The position numbers were made by a program, and so were the translations under genes. Shown in pieces: positions 25,186 to 33,785 of a DNA stretch of 34,201 bases (positions are counted from its first letter, which is position 1; each line of letters starts with the position of its first letter). The notes under the pieces were generated by a model, which was not told where the DNA came from, did no database searches, and was given only the letters and a program-made list of their open reading frames with translations. Where the stretch lies: positions 1 to 34,201 of the forward strand of contig NZ_JAQRFK010000033.1 in assembly GCF_028598745.1 (NCBI RefSeq), read 5' to 3'. The stretch comes from Xenorhabdus sp. IM139775 (GTDB lineage: Bacteria; Pseudomonadota; Gammaproteobacteria; Enterobacterales; Enterobacteriaceae).

Positions 25186-27531
25186 ATGAATGAATCTTTA
25201 AGTCGAATCATTGCCGGTGAGCTACAGGCTCAGCCACAGCAAGTCCAAGCAGCCATTACCCTGCTCGATGAGGGAAATACGGTTCCCTTTATCGCCCGTT
25301 ACCGTAAAGAGGCCACCGGTGGTCTGGATGATACACAGCTTCGCCAACTGGAAAGCCGTCTCGGCTATCTGCGCGAACTATCCAACCGCCGTCAAACTAT
25401 CCTGAAATCGATTGAGGAACAGGGCAAATTAACTGCGGAGCTTGCAGAAGCGATTAACACGACGTTGAACAAGACCGAGTTGGAAGACCTGTACCTGCCC
25501 TATAAGCCTAAACGCCGTACCCGCGGGCAAACGGCGATTGAGGCCGGTTTGGCACCGCTGGCTGATCTGCTCTGGCAAGATCCGCAGCAACAACCCGAAC
25601 TGGCGGCGGCCGCTTATGTTGATGCTGACAAAGGTGTTGCTGATACCAAGGCGGCATTGGATGGCGCACGTTATATCCTGATGGAGCGTTTCGCCGAAGA
25701 TGCGACTCTGTTGGCGAAAGTTCGTGAATACCTGTGGAAAAATGCCCATCTGGTCGCCAAAGTTGTTGAGGGTAAAGAGGAAGGGGGGGCGAAATTCAGC
25801 GATTATTTCGATCACCACGAAGCCATCGCTACTGTGCCTTCCCACCGTGCCCTTGCCATGTTCCGCGGACGCAATGAAGGCATCCTGCAACTCTCTTTAA
25901 ATGCTGATCCGCAATGTGAGGAAGCCCCCAAAGAGAGCCATTGTGAACAGATTATTACCGATCACCTTAACCTGCGCCTGAATAATGCACCGGCTGACAA
26001 TTGGCGCAAAACCGTGGTGAACTGGACATGGCGCATCAAAGTGCTGCTGCATCTGGAAACCGAGCTGATGGGCACACTGCGCGAAAAAGCCGAAGACGAG
26101 GCCATCAATGTTTTCGCCCGTAACCTGAATGACCTGCTGATGGCGGCACCTGCGGGAATGCGCTCAACAATGGGTCTTGACCCGGGCCTGCGTACAGGAG
26201 TGAAAGTCGCCGTTGTTGACGCAACGGGCAAACTGATTGCTACCGATACCATTTACCCGCACACCGGACAGGAAAATAAAGCAGCGGCAATCGTCGCAGC
26301 CCTGTGCACCAAACATCAAGTGGAACTGGTTGCGATTGGCAATGGCACCGCATCCCGTGAAACCGAGCGTTTCTTTGCCAACGTTCAGAAACAGTATCCT
26401 GACGTCACCGCCCAGAAAGTGGTTGTCAGCGAAGCGGGTGCCTCCGTCTACTCGGCGTCTGAATTGGCCGCGCAAGAATTCCCGGGTCTGGATGTTTCCC
26501 TGCGTGGCGCGGTTTCCATCGCCCGCCGCCTGCAAGATCCGCTGGCTGAACTGGTGAAAATCGAACCTAAATCCATCGGTGTTGGTCAATACCAGCATGA
26601 TGTCAGCCAGACTCAGCTTGCCAAAAAACTGGATAACGTCGTTGAAGACTGCGTTAACGGCGTCGGCGTTGACCTGAATACCGCGTCGGTCGCCTTGCTG
26701 ACTCGCGTTGCTGGCCTGACTCGCGCTGTCGCCCAAAATATCGTTAACTGGCGCGATGAAAACGGTCGTTTCGGCAACCGTAATCAACTCTTGAAAGTTA
26801 GCCGCCTGGGACCCAAAGCCTTCCTGCAATGTGCGGGCTTCCTGCGTATCAATCAGGGTGATAACCCGCTGGACGCTTCGACCGTTCACCCGGAAGCCTA
26901 TCCCGTGGTTGAGAAGATCTTGGCAACAACCGAGCAGACCCTGCCTGAACTGATGGGCAATACGGCTAATCTGCGTCATTTGAACGCTCAGGATTTCACG
27001 ACAGAAAAATTCGGTATTCCAACCATTACTGACATTCTGAAAGAGCTGGAAAAACCGGGGCGCGATCCACGTCCTGAATTCAAAACAGCCACATTTGCCG
27101 ATGGCGTTGAAACCATGAACGACCTGCAAACGGGCATGATTCTGGAAGGAACTGTCACTAACGTCACCAATTTCGGTGCATTTGTGGATATCGGTGTCCA
27201 TCAGGATGGTCTGGTTCATATCTCCTCCCTCTCCGATCGCTTTGTGGAAAATCCACATACCATCGTCAAAACAGGCGATATCGTGAAAGTGAAGGTGATG
27301 GATGTGGATCTCAACCGCAAGCGGATTGCACTGACCATGCGCCTTGATGAGCAACCGGGTGAAACACAGGCACGCCGTGGCTCCCAAGGTGACAATCGTC
27401 AAAATGACCAAGGCCGCAATAACCGCAATGGTAATGGCAGGAACCGCCAAACTTCGCGTTCAGGTTCTGCATCTTTAGCCAACAGCGCCATGAGTGACGC
27501 ATTGGCTGCTGCCTTTGGTAAAAAACGTTAA
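25186..27531 (+). CDS. tex: Tex-family transcription accessory / RNA-binding protein
   Basis: Tex (YhgF) is a large RNA-binding protein thought to act on transcription and translation. It has 781 residues, close to the E. coli length. In order: an N-terminal helical domain ([17 protein letters not shown]), a YqgF/RNase H-like fold ([20 protein letters not shown]), helix-hairpin-helix motifs ([19 protein letters not shown] and [18 protein letters not shown]), and a C-terminal S1 domain ([20 protein letters not shown]). A low-complexity Asn/Arg/Gly-rich tail follows ([19 protein letters not shown]). The ATG at 25186 is preceded by purine-rich repeats AAGAAAGTTG rather than a classical ribosome binding site. 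tex lies next to feoABC as in E. coli. Confidence 0.95.
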   Translation: MNESLSRIIAGELQAQPQQVQAAITLLDEGNTVPFIARYRKEATGGLDDTQLRQLESRLGYLRELSNRRQTILKSIEEQGKLTAELAEAINTTLNKTELEDLYLPYKPKRRTRGQTAIEAGLAPLADLLWQDPQQQPELAAAAYVDADKGVADTKAALDGARYILMERFAEDATLLAKVREYLWKNAHLVAKVVEGKEEGGAKFSDYFDHHEAIATVPSHRALAMFRGRNEGILQLSLNADPQCEEAPKESHCEQIITDHLNLRLNNAPADNWRKTVVNWTWRIKVLLHLETELMGTLREKAEDEAINVFARNLNDLLMAAPAGMRSTMGLDPGLRTGVKVAVVDATGKLIATDTIYPHTGQENKAAAIVAALCTKHQVELVAIGNGTASRETERFFANVQKQYPDVTAQKVVVSEAGASVYSASELAAQEFPGLDVSLRGAVSIARRLQDPLAELVKIEPKSIGVGQYQHDVSQTQLAKKLDNVVEDCVNGVGVDLNTASVALLTRVAGLTRAVAQNIVNWRDENGRFGNRNQLLKVSRLGPKAFLQCAGFLRINQGDNPLDASTVHPEAYPVVEKILATTEQTLPELMGNTANLRHLNAQDFTTEKFGIPTITDILKELEKPGRDPRPEFKTATFADGVETMNDLQTGMILEGTVTNVTNFGAFVDIGVHQDGLVHISSLSDRFVENPHTIVKTGDIVKVKVMDVDLNRKRIALTMRLDEQPGETQARRGSQGDNRQNDQGRNNRNGNGRNRQTSRSGSASLANSAMSDALAAAFGKKR

Positions 27532-27560
27532 TTTACCAACAAGGTTAGCTGATTAAATGA

Positions 27561-27595
27561 TTTCCCGAACGGGCCAATGACACCCGTTCGGGAAA
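27561..27595 (+). terminator. Strong hairpin after tex
   Basis: TTTCCCGAACGGG (27561-27573) and CCCGTTCGGGAAA (27583-27595) form a perfect 13-bp stem with a 9-base loop. It lies 30 bases after the tex stop. It is followed by GATAAAAAAG rather than T residues, so it is a hairpin of terminator position but without a T tract. Confidence 0.6.
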
Positions 27596-27923
27596 GATAA
27601 AAAAGCGATGATTTTCATCATGATATTTCTATTTATTGCTGACGTTATAAATTTGAATAAGTGATAACATCTGCATGTTTTTATTATAGCTCATTTCAAT
27701 CTTCCACAATAAAACACGTTATAATAGGCAGTTACTGCATAATATAACCCATTAATAACATCCTAATACAAAAAACGAATATAAACCGATCAGTCATTGG
27801 TTAAATTAATGAAAAAATAAAAATCAATAAGCCATGTTTATTAATAGAACTTATAAATAAAAAATTTCTCCGAATATTCATCCGTCTTGATAGTGAGTTA
27901 TTTTCAATAAAATCGCCATTAAT
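27596..27923 (+). other. AT-rich non-coding region upstream of the feo promoter
   Basis: There is no open frame with recognisable content on either strand. The sequence is very AT-rich with scattered TTAAT and AATAAA runs. I see no clear promoter, RNA gene or repeat. Confidence 0.4.
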
Positions 27924-27937
27924 TTGATTAATATCAA
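27924..27937 (+). promoter_or_regulatory. FNR site of the feo promoter
   Basis: TTGATTAATATCAA is a perfect FNR palindrome (TTGAT-N4-ATCAA). Its centre, 27930.5, is about 40 bases before the start expected from the TATAAA at 27958-27963, the position of a class II activator that replaces the -35. This predicts anaerobic induction of feoABC. Confidence 0.88.
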
Positions 27938-27957
27938 TTCATTCCCTTATTATCCGG

Positions 27958-27963
27958 TATAAA
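27958..27963 (+). promoter_or_regulatory. feo promoter -10
   Basis: TATAAA is placed correctly relative to the FNR site; the start is expected near 27970. That leaves a leader of about 135 bases before feoA. Confidence 0.6.
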
Positions 27964-27980
27964 TAGCTGACATCGCAGTT

Positions 27981-27999
27981 GCGTATTATTATCATTAGC
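27981..27999. promoter_or_regulatory. Fur box of the feo operon
   Basis: Read on the minus strand this 19-mer (GCTAATGATAATAATACGC) matches 14 of 19 bases of the Fur consensus, including TAATGATAAT. It lies just downstream of the inferred transcription start, where bound Fur-iron would block transcription. Confidence 0.7.
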
Positions 28000-28105
28000 A
28001 ATCAGAATTCAGAAAAATTACCTTACTTTTTTCTTGTGGTTCTCCCTTTATTGAGGATAATAATTCTTATAATCACTTATTTTTTCACTTAGAATGGAGA
28101 TTTAT

Positions 28106-28333
28106 ATGGTTCTTATTCCAGAACGCAGATACAAAATTCTGGGATTTTCTCCAGAGATTAGCCCGGCTTACCGACAAAAATTATTGTCACTGGGTATGTT
28201 ACCAGGCTCAACATTTCAGGTTATTCGCTTCGCCCCATTGGGCGATCCAATACAAATCGAAACACGCAGAGTCAACCTGACTCTTCGTAAACAAGATCTG
28301 GCATTTCTTATGTTGCATGAAGATCTGAACTAA
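28106..28333 (+). CDS. feoA: Ferrous iron transport protein FeoA
   Basis: A small cytoplasmic SH3-like protein needed for FeoB function. The core [20 protein letters not shown] and [20 protein letters not shown] is nearly identical to E. coli. From the ATG at 28106 it has 75 residues, the E. coli length, and GGAGA lies 8 bases before it. An ATG at 28094 would add four residues and overlap this ribosome binding site, so it is not used. Confidence 0.95.
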   Translation: MVLIPERRYKILGFSPEISPAYRQKLLSLGMLPGSTFQVIRFAPLGDPIQIETRRVNLTLRKQDLAFLMLHEDLN

Positions 28334-28433
28334 TAAGGCCTTCAATTAATTGAGGTTGTTCAGACGCTTTATAACCAGAGTACTAAAGTATCACTAAGTA
28401 CGAAATTCGCTTTCCTGATTGGCAGAAAGTATG

Positions 28434-30746
28434 ATGAAACAATTAACCATTGGCCTGATTGGTAATCCCAATGCCGGCAAAACAACGCTTTTTAATCAGC
28501 TCACTGGCTCCCGCCAACGAGTGGGGAATTGGGCTGGCGTTACGGTAGAACGCAAAACCGGCCACTTTACCACCCATGACCATCAGGTCGATCTTGTCGA
28601 CCTGCCCGGAACGTATTCTCTCACCACTATTTCTGAGCAAACTTCCATTGATGAACAGATTGCCTGCCACTATATTCTCAGTGGTGAAGCGGATATGTTA
28701 ATCAATGTTGTTGATGCGTCGAATCTGGAGCGTAATCTTTATCTCTCACTGCAATTAATTGAACTGGGCATTCCCTGCATTATTGCACTGAATATGCTGG
28801 ATATTGCCCAAAATCAACGTATCAACATTGATATTCCCGCACTGGAAAAATGCCTCGGCTGTCCGGTTATCCCGCTGGTTTCCACCCGTGCCACAGGAAT
28901 AGATGCACTGAAAAAAACCATCGATAATTATCCACAACAGACGCATCCGATACAGGTTGTTTATCCTGAGACGTTATTGCAGGAGATTTCTCTCCTTTCC
29001 GACCAGATCACAGAGAAATTCGCGCCACAACAGCGCCGCTGGCTGGCTTTGCAAGTCCTGGAAGGGGATATTTACGGCCGTGAAGTCGCCGGACTGACGC
29101 ACACCCAACTGACAGAAAGCCAAGAACGCCTGAAAAAACAACATATTGAAGAGACTGACCTCGCCATTGCAGGTTCACGCTATCAAACCATCAGTGAAAT
29201 TTGTCTGGCGGTCATTGATACCTGCACAGCCATACCCAACAAACTGACCCAAGTGCTAGATACCGTTGTCCTGAACCGCTGGTTGGGCCTGCCTGTCTTC
29301 CTGTTTGTCATGTACCTGATGTTCGTGCTGGCCATCAATATTGGTGGCGCCTTGCAGCCTATCTTTGACGTCGCTTCCGCCGCTATTTTCATCGATGGCA
29401 TGCAATGGCTCGGCTATACCCTCCATTTCCCGAATTGGCTGACGGTATTCCTTGCCCAAGGCATTGGCGGCGGCATTAATACGGTACTGCCGCTGGTTCC
29501 CCAAATTGGCATGATGTACCTGTTCCTCTCCTTTCTGGAAGACTCCGGTTACATGGCGAGAGCGGCATTTGTCATGGACAGGCTGATGCAGGCAATCGGA
29601 TTGCCGGGTAAATCTTTTGTGCCTTTGATTGTTGGCTTTGGTTGTAACGTCCCTGCCGTGATGGGGTCAAGGACACTGGATGCCCCTCGTGAACGCCTGA
29701 TTACCATTATGATGGCACCGTTTATGTCCTGCGGGGCAAGGTTGGCGATCTTTGCCGTCTTTGCTGCGGCTTTCTTCGGCAAAGATGGCGCAAGCATCGT
29801 TTTCTCCCTGTATATATTGGGGATTGTCATCGCCATCCTGACAGGGCTGCTGCTCAAATACACCCTGATGCGTGGTGAAGCCTCGCCGTTTGTCATGGAA
29901 CTGCCGGTCTATCACGTTCCCCATGCCAAAACCCTGCTGCTCCAGACATGGCAGCGGCTGAAAGGTTTTGTGATACGTGCGGGTAAAGTGATTGTCGCGG
30001 CAAGCATGTTGATTGGCGCCCTGAACAGTTTCTCTTTCTCCGGTAAGACGGTGGATAATATCAACGAATCGGCGCTGGCTTCCGTCAGTAAAGTGCTCAC
30101 ACCGGTATTGCAACCCATTGGTGTGCATCCCGATAACTGGCAGGCAACCGTCGGGCTGATTACCGGCGCGATGGCAAAAGAAGTGGTGGTGGGCACCCTC
30201 AATACCCTCTATACCGCCGAAAACATTACGCAAGGGTCATTTAACCCGGATGAGTTCAATCTACTGGATCAACTCAAAGATGCGGTCGCAGAAACTTGGG
30301 ACAGCCTGAAAGGCACCTTTACCTTGAGTGCACTTTCTAACCCGATTGAAGCCAGCAAAGGTGACGGCAATATGGATCGCAGTTCGATGGGAACGATGAG
30401 CGCCAAATTTGGCTCTGCCATTTCCGCTTACAGTTACCTGATTTTCGTCCTGCTGTATGTGCCTTGTGTTTCTGTGATGGGTGCCATTGCCCGTGAAACC
30501 AGCCGTGGCTGGATGACATTCTCCATTCTGTGGGGATTGAACGTCGCTTATTCTCTGTCAGCGCTGTTTTATCAAGTGACCACGTTTTCAGCTCACCCAC
30601 AAAGTAGCTTAATCACCATTGTCGCCGTGATCCTGTTTAACATTCTGATAATTATTGGCTTACGCCGCGCCCGCAGCCGGGTCAGCGTCACGTTTAACAA
30701 CGCGGCTGACCGTAGCTGCGAATGCTCAAACGATAGCTGTCACTAG
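28434..30746 (+). CDS. feoB: Ferrous iron transporter FeoB
   Basis: The inner-membrane Fe(II) transporter. The N-terminal G domain has G1 GNPNAGKTT, G3 DLPGTYS and G4 NMLD, and the spacer domain reaches about residue 270. Nucleoside-recognition (Gate) membrane repeats follow, with the conserved IVGFGCNVPAVMGSRTLDAP and MMAPFMSCGARLAIFA, where the cysteines are proposed metal ligands. The C-terminal tail SCECSNDSCH is a cysteine-rich end like that of E. coli. With the ATG at 28434 the protein has 770 residues. An ATG one codon earlier and a TTG at 28419 are possible; only a weak AGAAAG precedes them. It is the main gene of feoABC. Confidence 0.96.
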   Translation: MKQLTIGLIGNPNAGKTTLFNQLTGSRQRVGNWAGVTVERKTGHFTTHDHQVDLVDLPGTYSLTTISEQTSIDEQIACHYILSGEADMLINVVDASNLERNLYLSLQLIELGIPCIIALNMLDIAQNQRINIDIPALEKCLGCPVIPLVSTRATGIDALKKTIDNYPQQTHPIQVVYPETLLQEISLLSDQITEKFAPQQRRWLALQVLEGDIYGREVAGLTHTQLTESQERLKKQHIEETDLAIAGSRYQTISEICLAVIDTCTAIPNKLTQVLDTVVLNRWLGLPVFLFVMYLMFVLAINIGGALQPIFDVASAAIFIDGMQWLGYTLHFPNWLTVFLAQGIGGGINTVLPLVPQIGMMYLFLSFLEDSGYMARAAFVMDRLMQAIGLPGKSFVPLIVGFGCNVPAVMGSRTLDAPRERLITIMMAPFMSCGARLAIFAVFAAAFFGKDGASIVFSLYILGIVIAILTGLLLKYTLMRGEASPFVMELPVYHVPHAKTLLLQTWQRLKGFVIRAGKVIVAASMLIGALNSFSFSGKTVDNINESALASVSKVLTPVLQPIGVHPDNWQATVGLITGAMAKEVVVGTLNTLYTAENITQGSFNPDEFNLLDQLKDAVAETWDSLKGTFTLSALSNPIEASKGDGNMDRSSMGTMSAKFGSAISAYSYLIFVLLYVPCVSVMGAIARETSRGWMTFSILWGLNVAYSLSALFYQVTTFSAHPQSSLITIVAVILFNILIIIGLRRARSRVSVTFNNAADRSCECSNDSCH

Positions 30747-30768
30747 CCGAAGCCATGAGGAACCATAA

Positions 30769-31008
30769 ATGATTAACCTGCTGAAAGTCAGGGATGCGAT
30801 TGCCCTCAATGGACGTTCTGATGCGAGGTCATTGAGCCATCAGTTTTCAGCACCGCTGCCGATGGTGGAAGCCATGCTCAAGCAGCTTGTCATTATGGGT
30901 AAACTGGAGGAAGTGGATACTTCCTCCTGCCTCAGCGGAGGCTGCAAGCAGTGCCCGGAAACGCAGAAATGTGATACTAAGGCGTATCAGCTTGCGGTAA
31001 AGAAATAG
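30769..31008 (+). CDS. feoC: FeoC, small iron-sulfur winged-helix protein
   Basis: A 79-residue protein of the FeoC family, which protects or regulates FeoB. An N-terminal winged helix (LLKVRDAIALNGRSDARSLS) is followed by the cysteine motif CLSGGCKQCPETQKC, four cysteines arranged as in FeoC proteins that bind an oxygen-sensitive iron-sulfur cluster. It starts 22 bases after feoB and ends the operon. Confidence 0.92.
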   Translation: MINLLKVRDAIALNGRSDARSLSHQFSAPLPMVEAMLKQLVIMGKLEEVDTSSCLSGGCKQCPETQKCDTKAYQLAVKK

Positions 31009-31014
31009 GGAAGG

Positions 31015-31062
31015 AATGACTCCGTTGTAGAGATCAATCACTCGCAACAAAGTCATTTTTTT
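31015..31062 (+). terminator. Terminator after feoC
   Basis: AATGACT (31015-31021) pairs with AGTCATT (31051-31057), and GTTG (31024-31027) with CAAC (31045-31048). A run of T residues follows (31056-31062). It closes the feo operon and lies just before the accessory region. Confidence 0.75.
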
Positions 31063-31106
31063 ATTACATGAAACTATCGTGGTATGAAAATTACCTTGGG
31101 ATTATT

Positions 31107-32288
31107 TCATCCTCCCTTAGACCAGCCTTTAATGTAGCCAAAATCCCTCATCCTCAAGAAAGCAACAACTAGTTCAATAAAGGCAATTACAGCCAGGGTT
31201 AGGATAAACAAAGTCTTTCCTGCGTCGACCAATATCCATCCACCTATCAGCGGAAATCCAAATATACCCGCAAAATAAGCGATAACGAACCAAGTGAGAG
31301 CAGCATGACGATCCTCAAGAGGGGAATCATTTACAGCCCATGTTTGAATGACGGGATACACTAATCCATACCCTATTCCCGTCAACATAGCTGCGACAAC
31401 CTGGAATACTGGATGAATCGATATACCTAGCAAAAACAAAATGCCAATGATGAGGCATGACATCAACGTAATGATTAGTGGAATACGGGATACCGTCGAG
31501 AGATATCGAGCTAACAAAATACGCGACACGACCACAGTCACTGCATGTACAGCAAAGAATGTACTTGCATTTGCGCTAGTCCCTTCGACAAGCGAACTCT
31601 GGAATGACATCATTCCAGAGAATACACAGCCTCCTAACCCCACCATCACAATCGGACGGATCGCGCTACTTACAGCAATCTTCGCGATTTTTTTCACCCA
31701 AGGACGCAGTGATAACTCCCGTTTTTCAAGTGGAACCTTGATCCCAAATACTGTCAGAAGCAGTGAGGCGAGAATGCCAATAATTCCAACAAGAAGAAAC
31801 GTTGCTTGAATCGAAAACCCTCCTTGTGCAACCGCTATAGTGAGGAGAATGGGACTACCACAAATCCCTGCCATTTGAAATGCACTGAAACGGGTAAACC
31901 AGTGTCCTCTATCTGCGTCAGTGACACGTTCCGACAATGCCATGGGGCCACTGATATAAAACATTCCCCAACCTAGTCCAATCAAAAGCGCAGCAATATT
32001 CTGAATGTAGCTCAGTTCACCGCTAAAGCCACCGAAAAGAAAATAACCACAAGACATCAACACCGCTGCGAAAGCTGCAAGACGCGATGCTTCCAACTGC
32101 CCGGCGAACCAGCCAACCAAAGGAACACCAATTAAGGTGCCGACCAAAGCTACGCTAAGGGTCGTTCCTGTATCAATGTCACTCCCCCCTTGTGCTCGAA
32201 AATACTCGGAAATAAGAAAGGTGGCACCATATCCACCCGCAGTGAACAGAGTTCCGAATAGGAGGAACAGGGCCAGCGTTGTTCGCAT
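31107..32288 (-). CDS. MFS transporter paired with a cysteine desulfurase
   Basis: A 393-residue major-facilitator protein with twelve membrane helices (MRTTLALFLLFGTLFTAGGY at the start, ALVGTLIGVPLVGWFAGQLE with the helix 2-3 region, GYGLVYPVIQTWAVNDSPLE near helix 10). The ATG at 32288 is chosen because GGAG lies 9 bases upstream and it starts two bases after the desulfurase stop; an upstream extension to 32381 lies inside that gene. Tight coupling to a cysteine desulfurase suggests export of, or resistance to, a sulfur-containing metabolite. This is inference; the substrate is unknown. Codon use is less GC-rich than in the core genes, consistent with transfer. Confidence 0.8.
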   Translation of the reverse strand: MRTTLALFLLFGTLFTAGGYGATFLISEYFRAQGGSDIDTGTTLSVALVGTLIGVPLVGWFAGQLEASRLAAFAAVLMSCGYFLFGGFSGELSYIQNIAALLIGLGWGMFYISGPMALSERVTDADRGHWFTRFSAFQMAGICGSPILLTIAVAQGGFSIQATFLLVGIIGILASLLLTVFGIKVPLEKRELSLRPWVKKIAKIAVSSAIRPIVMVGLGGCVFSGMMSFQSSLVEGTSANASTFFAVHAVTVVVSRILLARYLSTVSRIPLIITLMSCLIIGILFLLGISIHPVFQVVAAMLTGIGYGLVYPVIQTWAVNDSPLEDRHAALTWFVIAYFAGIFGFPLIGGWILVDAGKTLFILTLAVIAFIELVVAFLRMRDFGYIKGWSKGG

Positions 32289-32290
32289 AA

Positions 32291-33535
32291 TTAAAACTCC
32301 GTCTTCATTGTTATCGGGGGAACGAATGATTTTGGTGCCATCGACCTTAGTTTCTTTACTGCTTCTTCTAGGCGGAGACAAACATACCGAATTTCATCCT
32401 CATTATTAAATCGGCCTAACCCAAAGCGCAAACTGGCTTGAGCTTGCTCATCGCTAACCCCTATTGCTTTCAGAACATGTGATGGTGCTCTGTTAGCAGA
32501 AGTACACGCAGATCCAGAGGACAAAGCAACCTCCGAAAGCTCCAACAAAAGTGAATCAGCATCTACTCCATCAAAGGATACATTTAACAACCCTGGCAGA
32601 CATTCGGTCAGATGGCTATTCATGCGAACATCAGGTACATTCTCAATAATGTGCTGTCGAAGCAAATCCCGTAAATAACGTAGCCTCGTCGACTCAGTAG
32701 CCAAATTTTTAACAGACAATTCGACGGCGCTGCCAAATCCGATAATTCCAGGAACATTAAGTGTTCCTGAACGTAAGCCTCTCTCATGTCCACCCCCGAC
32801 GATTAAAGGAGAGAGGATTATCTGCCTATTACGTGAATTAATATAAAGTGCACCAACACCCTTCGGCCCATATATTTTGTGTGCGGAAAATGAAGCAAGG
32901 CTAATGTTCATGCGCTGTACATCAAACTCTATTTTACCGAGAGCTTGTGTGGCATCTGTATGGAAAGGAATATCATGTTCCTTGCAAATCGCACCTATCT
33001 CTTCAATTTTTTGTATTGAGCCAATTTCGTTGTTAGCTGCCATGATTGAGACAAGATAGGTATCATCTCTCAATGCATTAAGTATTGCAGCTGGAGATAC
33101 AACACCATCACTTTGCGGTGGCAAATAGGTTACCTCCGTTCCCATTGACTCAAGTCTGGCACAGCAATCAAGAACCGCCTTATGTTCAATCATTGATGTA
33201 ATGACATGCCTCTTTTTTCCTTGATGTTGAAGGCCGGCAATTGCAAGATTAATCGACTCAGTAGAACCGGATGTGAATATGATATCGGAATAGCTGCCCG
33301 CATTTATCGATGTTGAAATAACTTTTCTTGCATTATCAACAGATTCCATCGCTTTCCAACCAAATGCGTGACTATTGCTGGACGCGTTTCCGTAATCGTT
33401 TGTAAGATAGGGCATCCGGGTTTTGGTTATCACATACGGATCTCTCAAAATATTCCTTTGTAATTGCAGCACAGGTGAGTTTCTGGGTGGGTTCTTCGTA
33501 AGAAATCTCTGATGTAAGTGGCTTACTATCAGCAA
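32291..33535 (-). pseudogene. Cysteine desulfurase (NifS/IscS type) with abnormal N-terminus
   Basis: From MPYLTNDYGNASSNSHAFGW onward this is a clear PLP-dependent cysteine desulfurase. It has MIEHKAVLD, NNEIGSIQ, TDATQALGKI, the PLP lysine in SFSAHKIYGPKG and the sulfur-accepting cysteine in LSSGSACTSANRAPS. The family N-terminus (YLDxxATTPxDP) should come just before. Instead the frame reads QLQRNILRDPYVITKTR back to a TTG at 33535 with no ribosome binding site, so the Ala-Thr-Thr-Pro segment is missing. The next frame upstream ends in AAITKEYF, resembling the expected strand, which suggests a short deletion with frame change near 33445-33455. The gene may be inactive. It has no scaffold-protein neighbours of the isc or suf type. 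Confidence 0.65.
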
Positions 33536-33785
33536 GAGTTTTCGTCACCATCCGTTGTTTGATATTTTCAGGTATTTCCTTAGAAGCAAGGGTGTGGACG
33601 ATGTGTTGCCTAGCTGAATCTTCGTGAATAACACGTATTTTACTCAGTGGAATTTGATGCTTTTCAGCTATAGGCAAGAAAACATTTACGATCGAGGTAT
33701 GGAGCTGACTTAGACGGGGGTTCCGTTTTTGGGAATTAGTGAGTTTCTCGCTTAGAAATTGTAGTCGGAATATACCACGATGATC
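33372..33785 (-). pseudogene. Unidentified open frame upstream of the desulfurase, cut by a mobile element
   Basis: This frame is open on the minus strand from the mobile-element edge down to 33372. It reads EKLTNSQKRNPRLSQLHTSI, VNVFLPIAEKHQIPLSKIRV, IHEDSARQHIVHTLASKEIP and onward to CAAITKEYFERSV. It overlaps the desulfurase frame by more than 150 bases, which is not natural for two intact genes. It could be the C-terminal part of an upstream gene or a domain once fused to the desulfurase. Composition looks coding (charged, no long hydrophobic runs), but no family is recognised. Its 5' end would lie inside or beyond the IS. Confidence 0.4.

Noticed and set aside
24972-25211. 79-codon open frame antisense to the tex start
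   Set aside because: It overlaps the tex start and the divergent intergenic region and shows no family features.
26164-27450. 428-codon open frame antisense to tex
   Set aside because: It is a mirror of the conserved tex coding sequence; its composition follows from tex codon use and it has no domain of its own.
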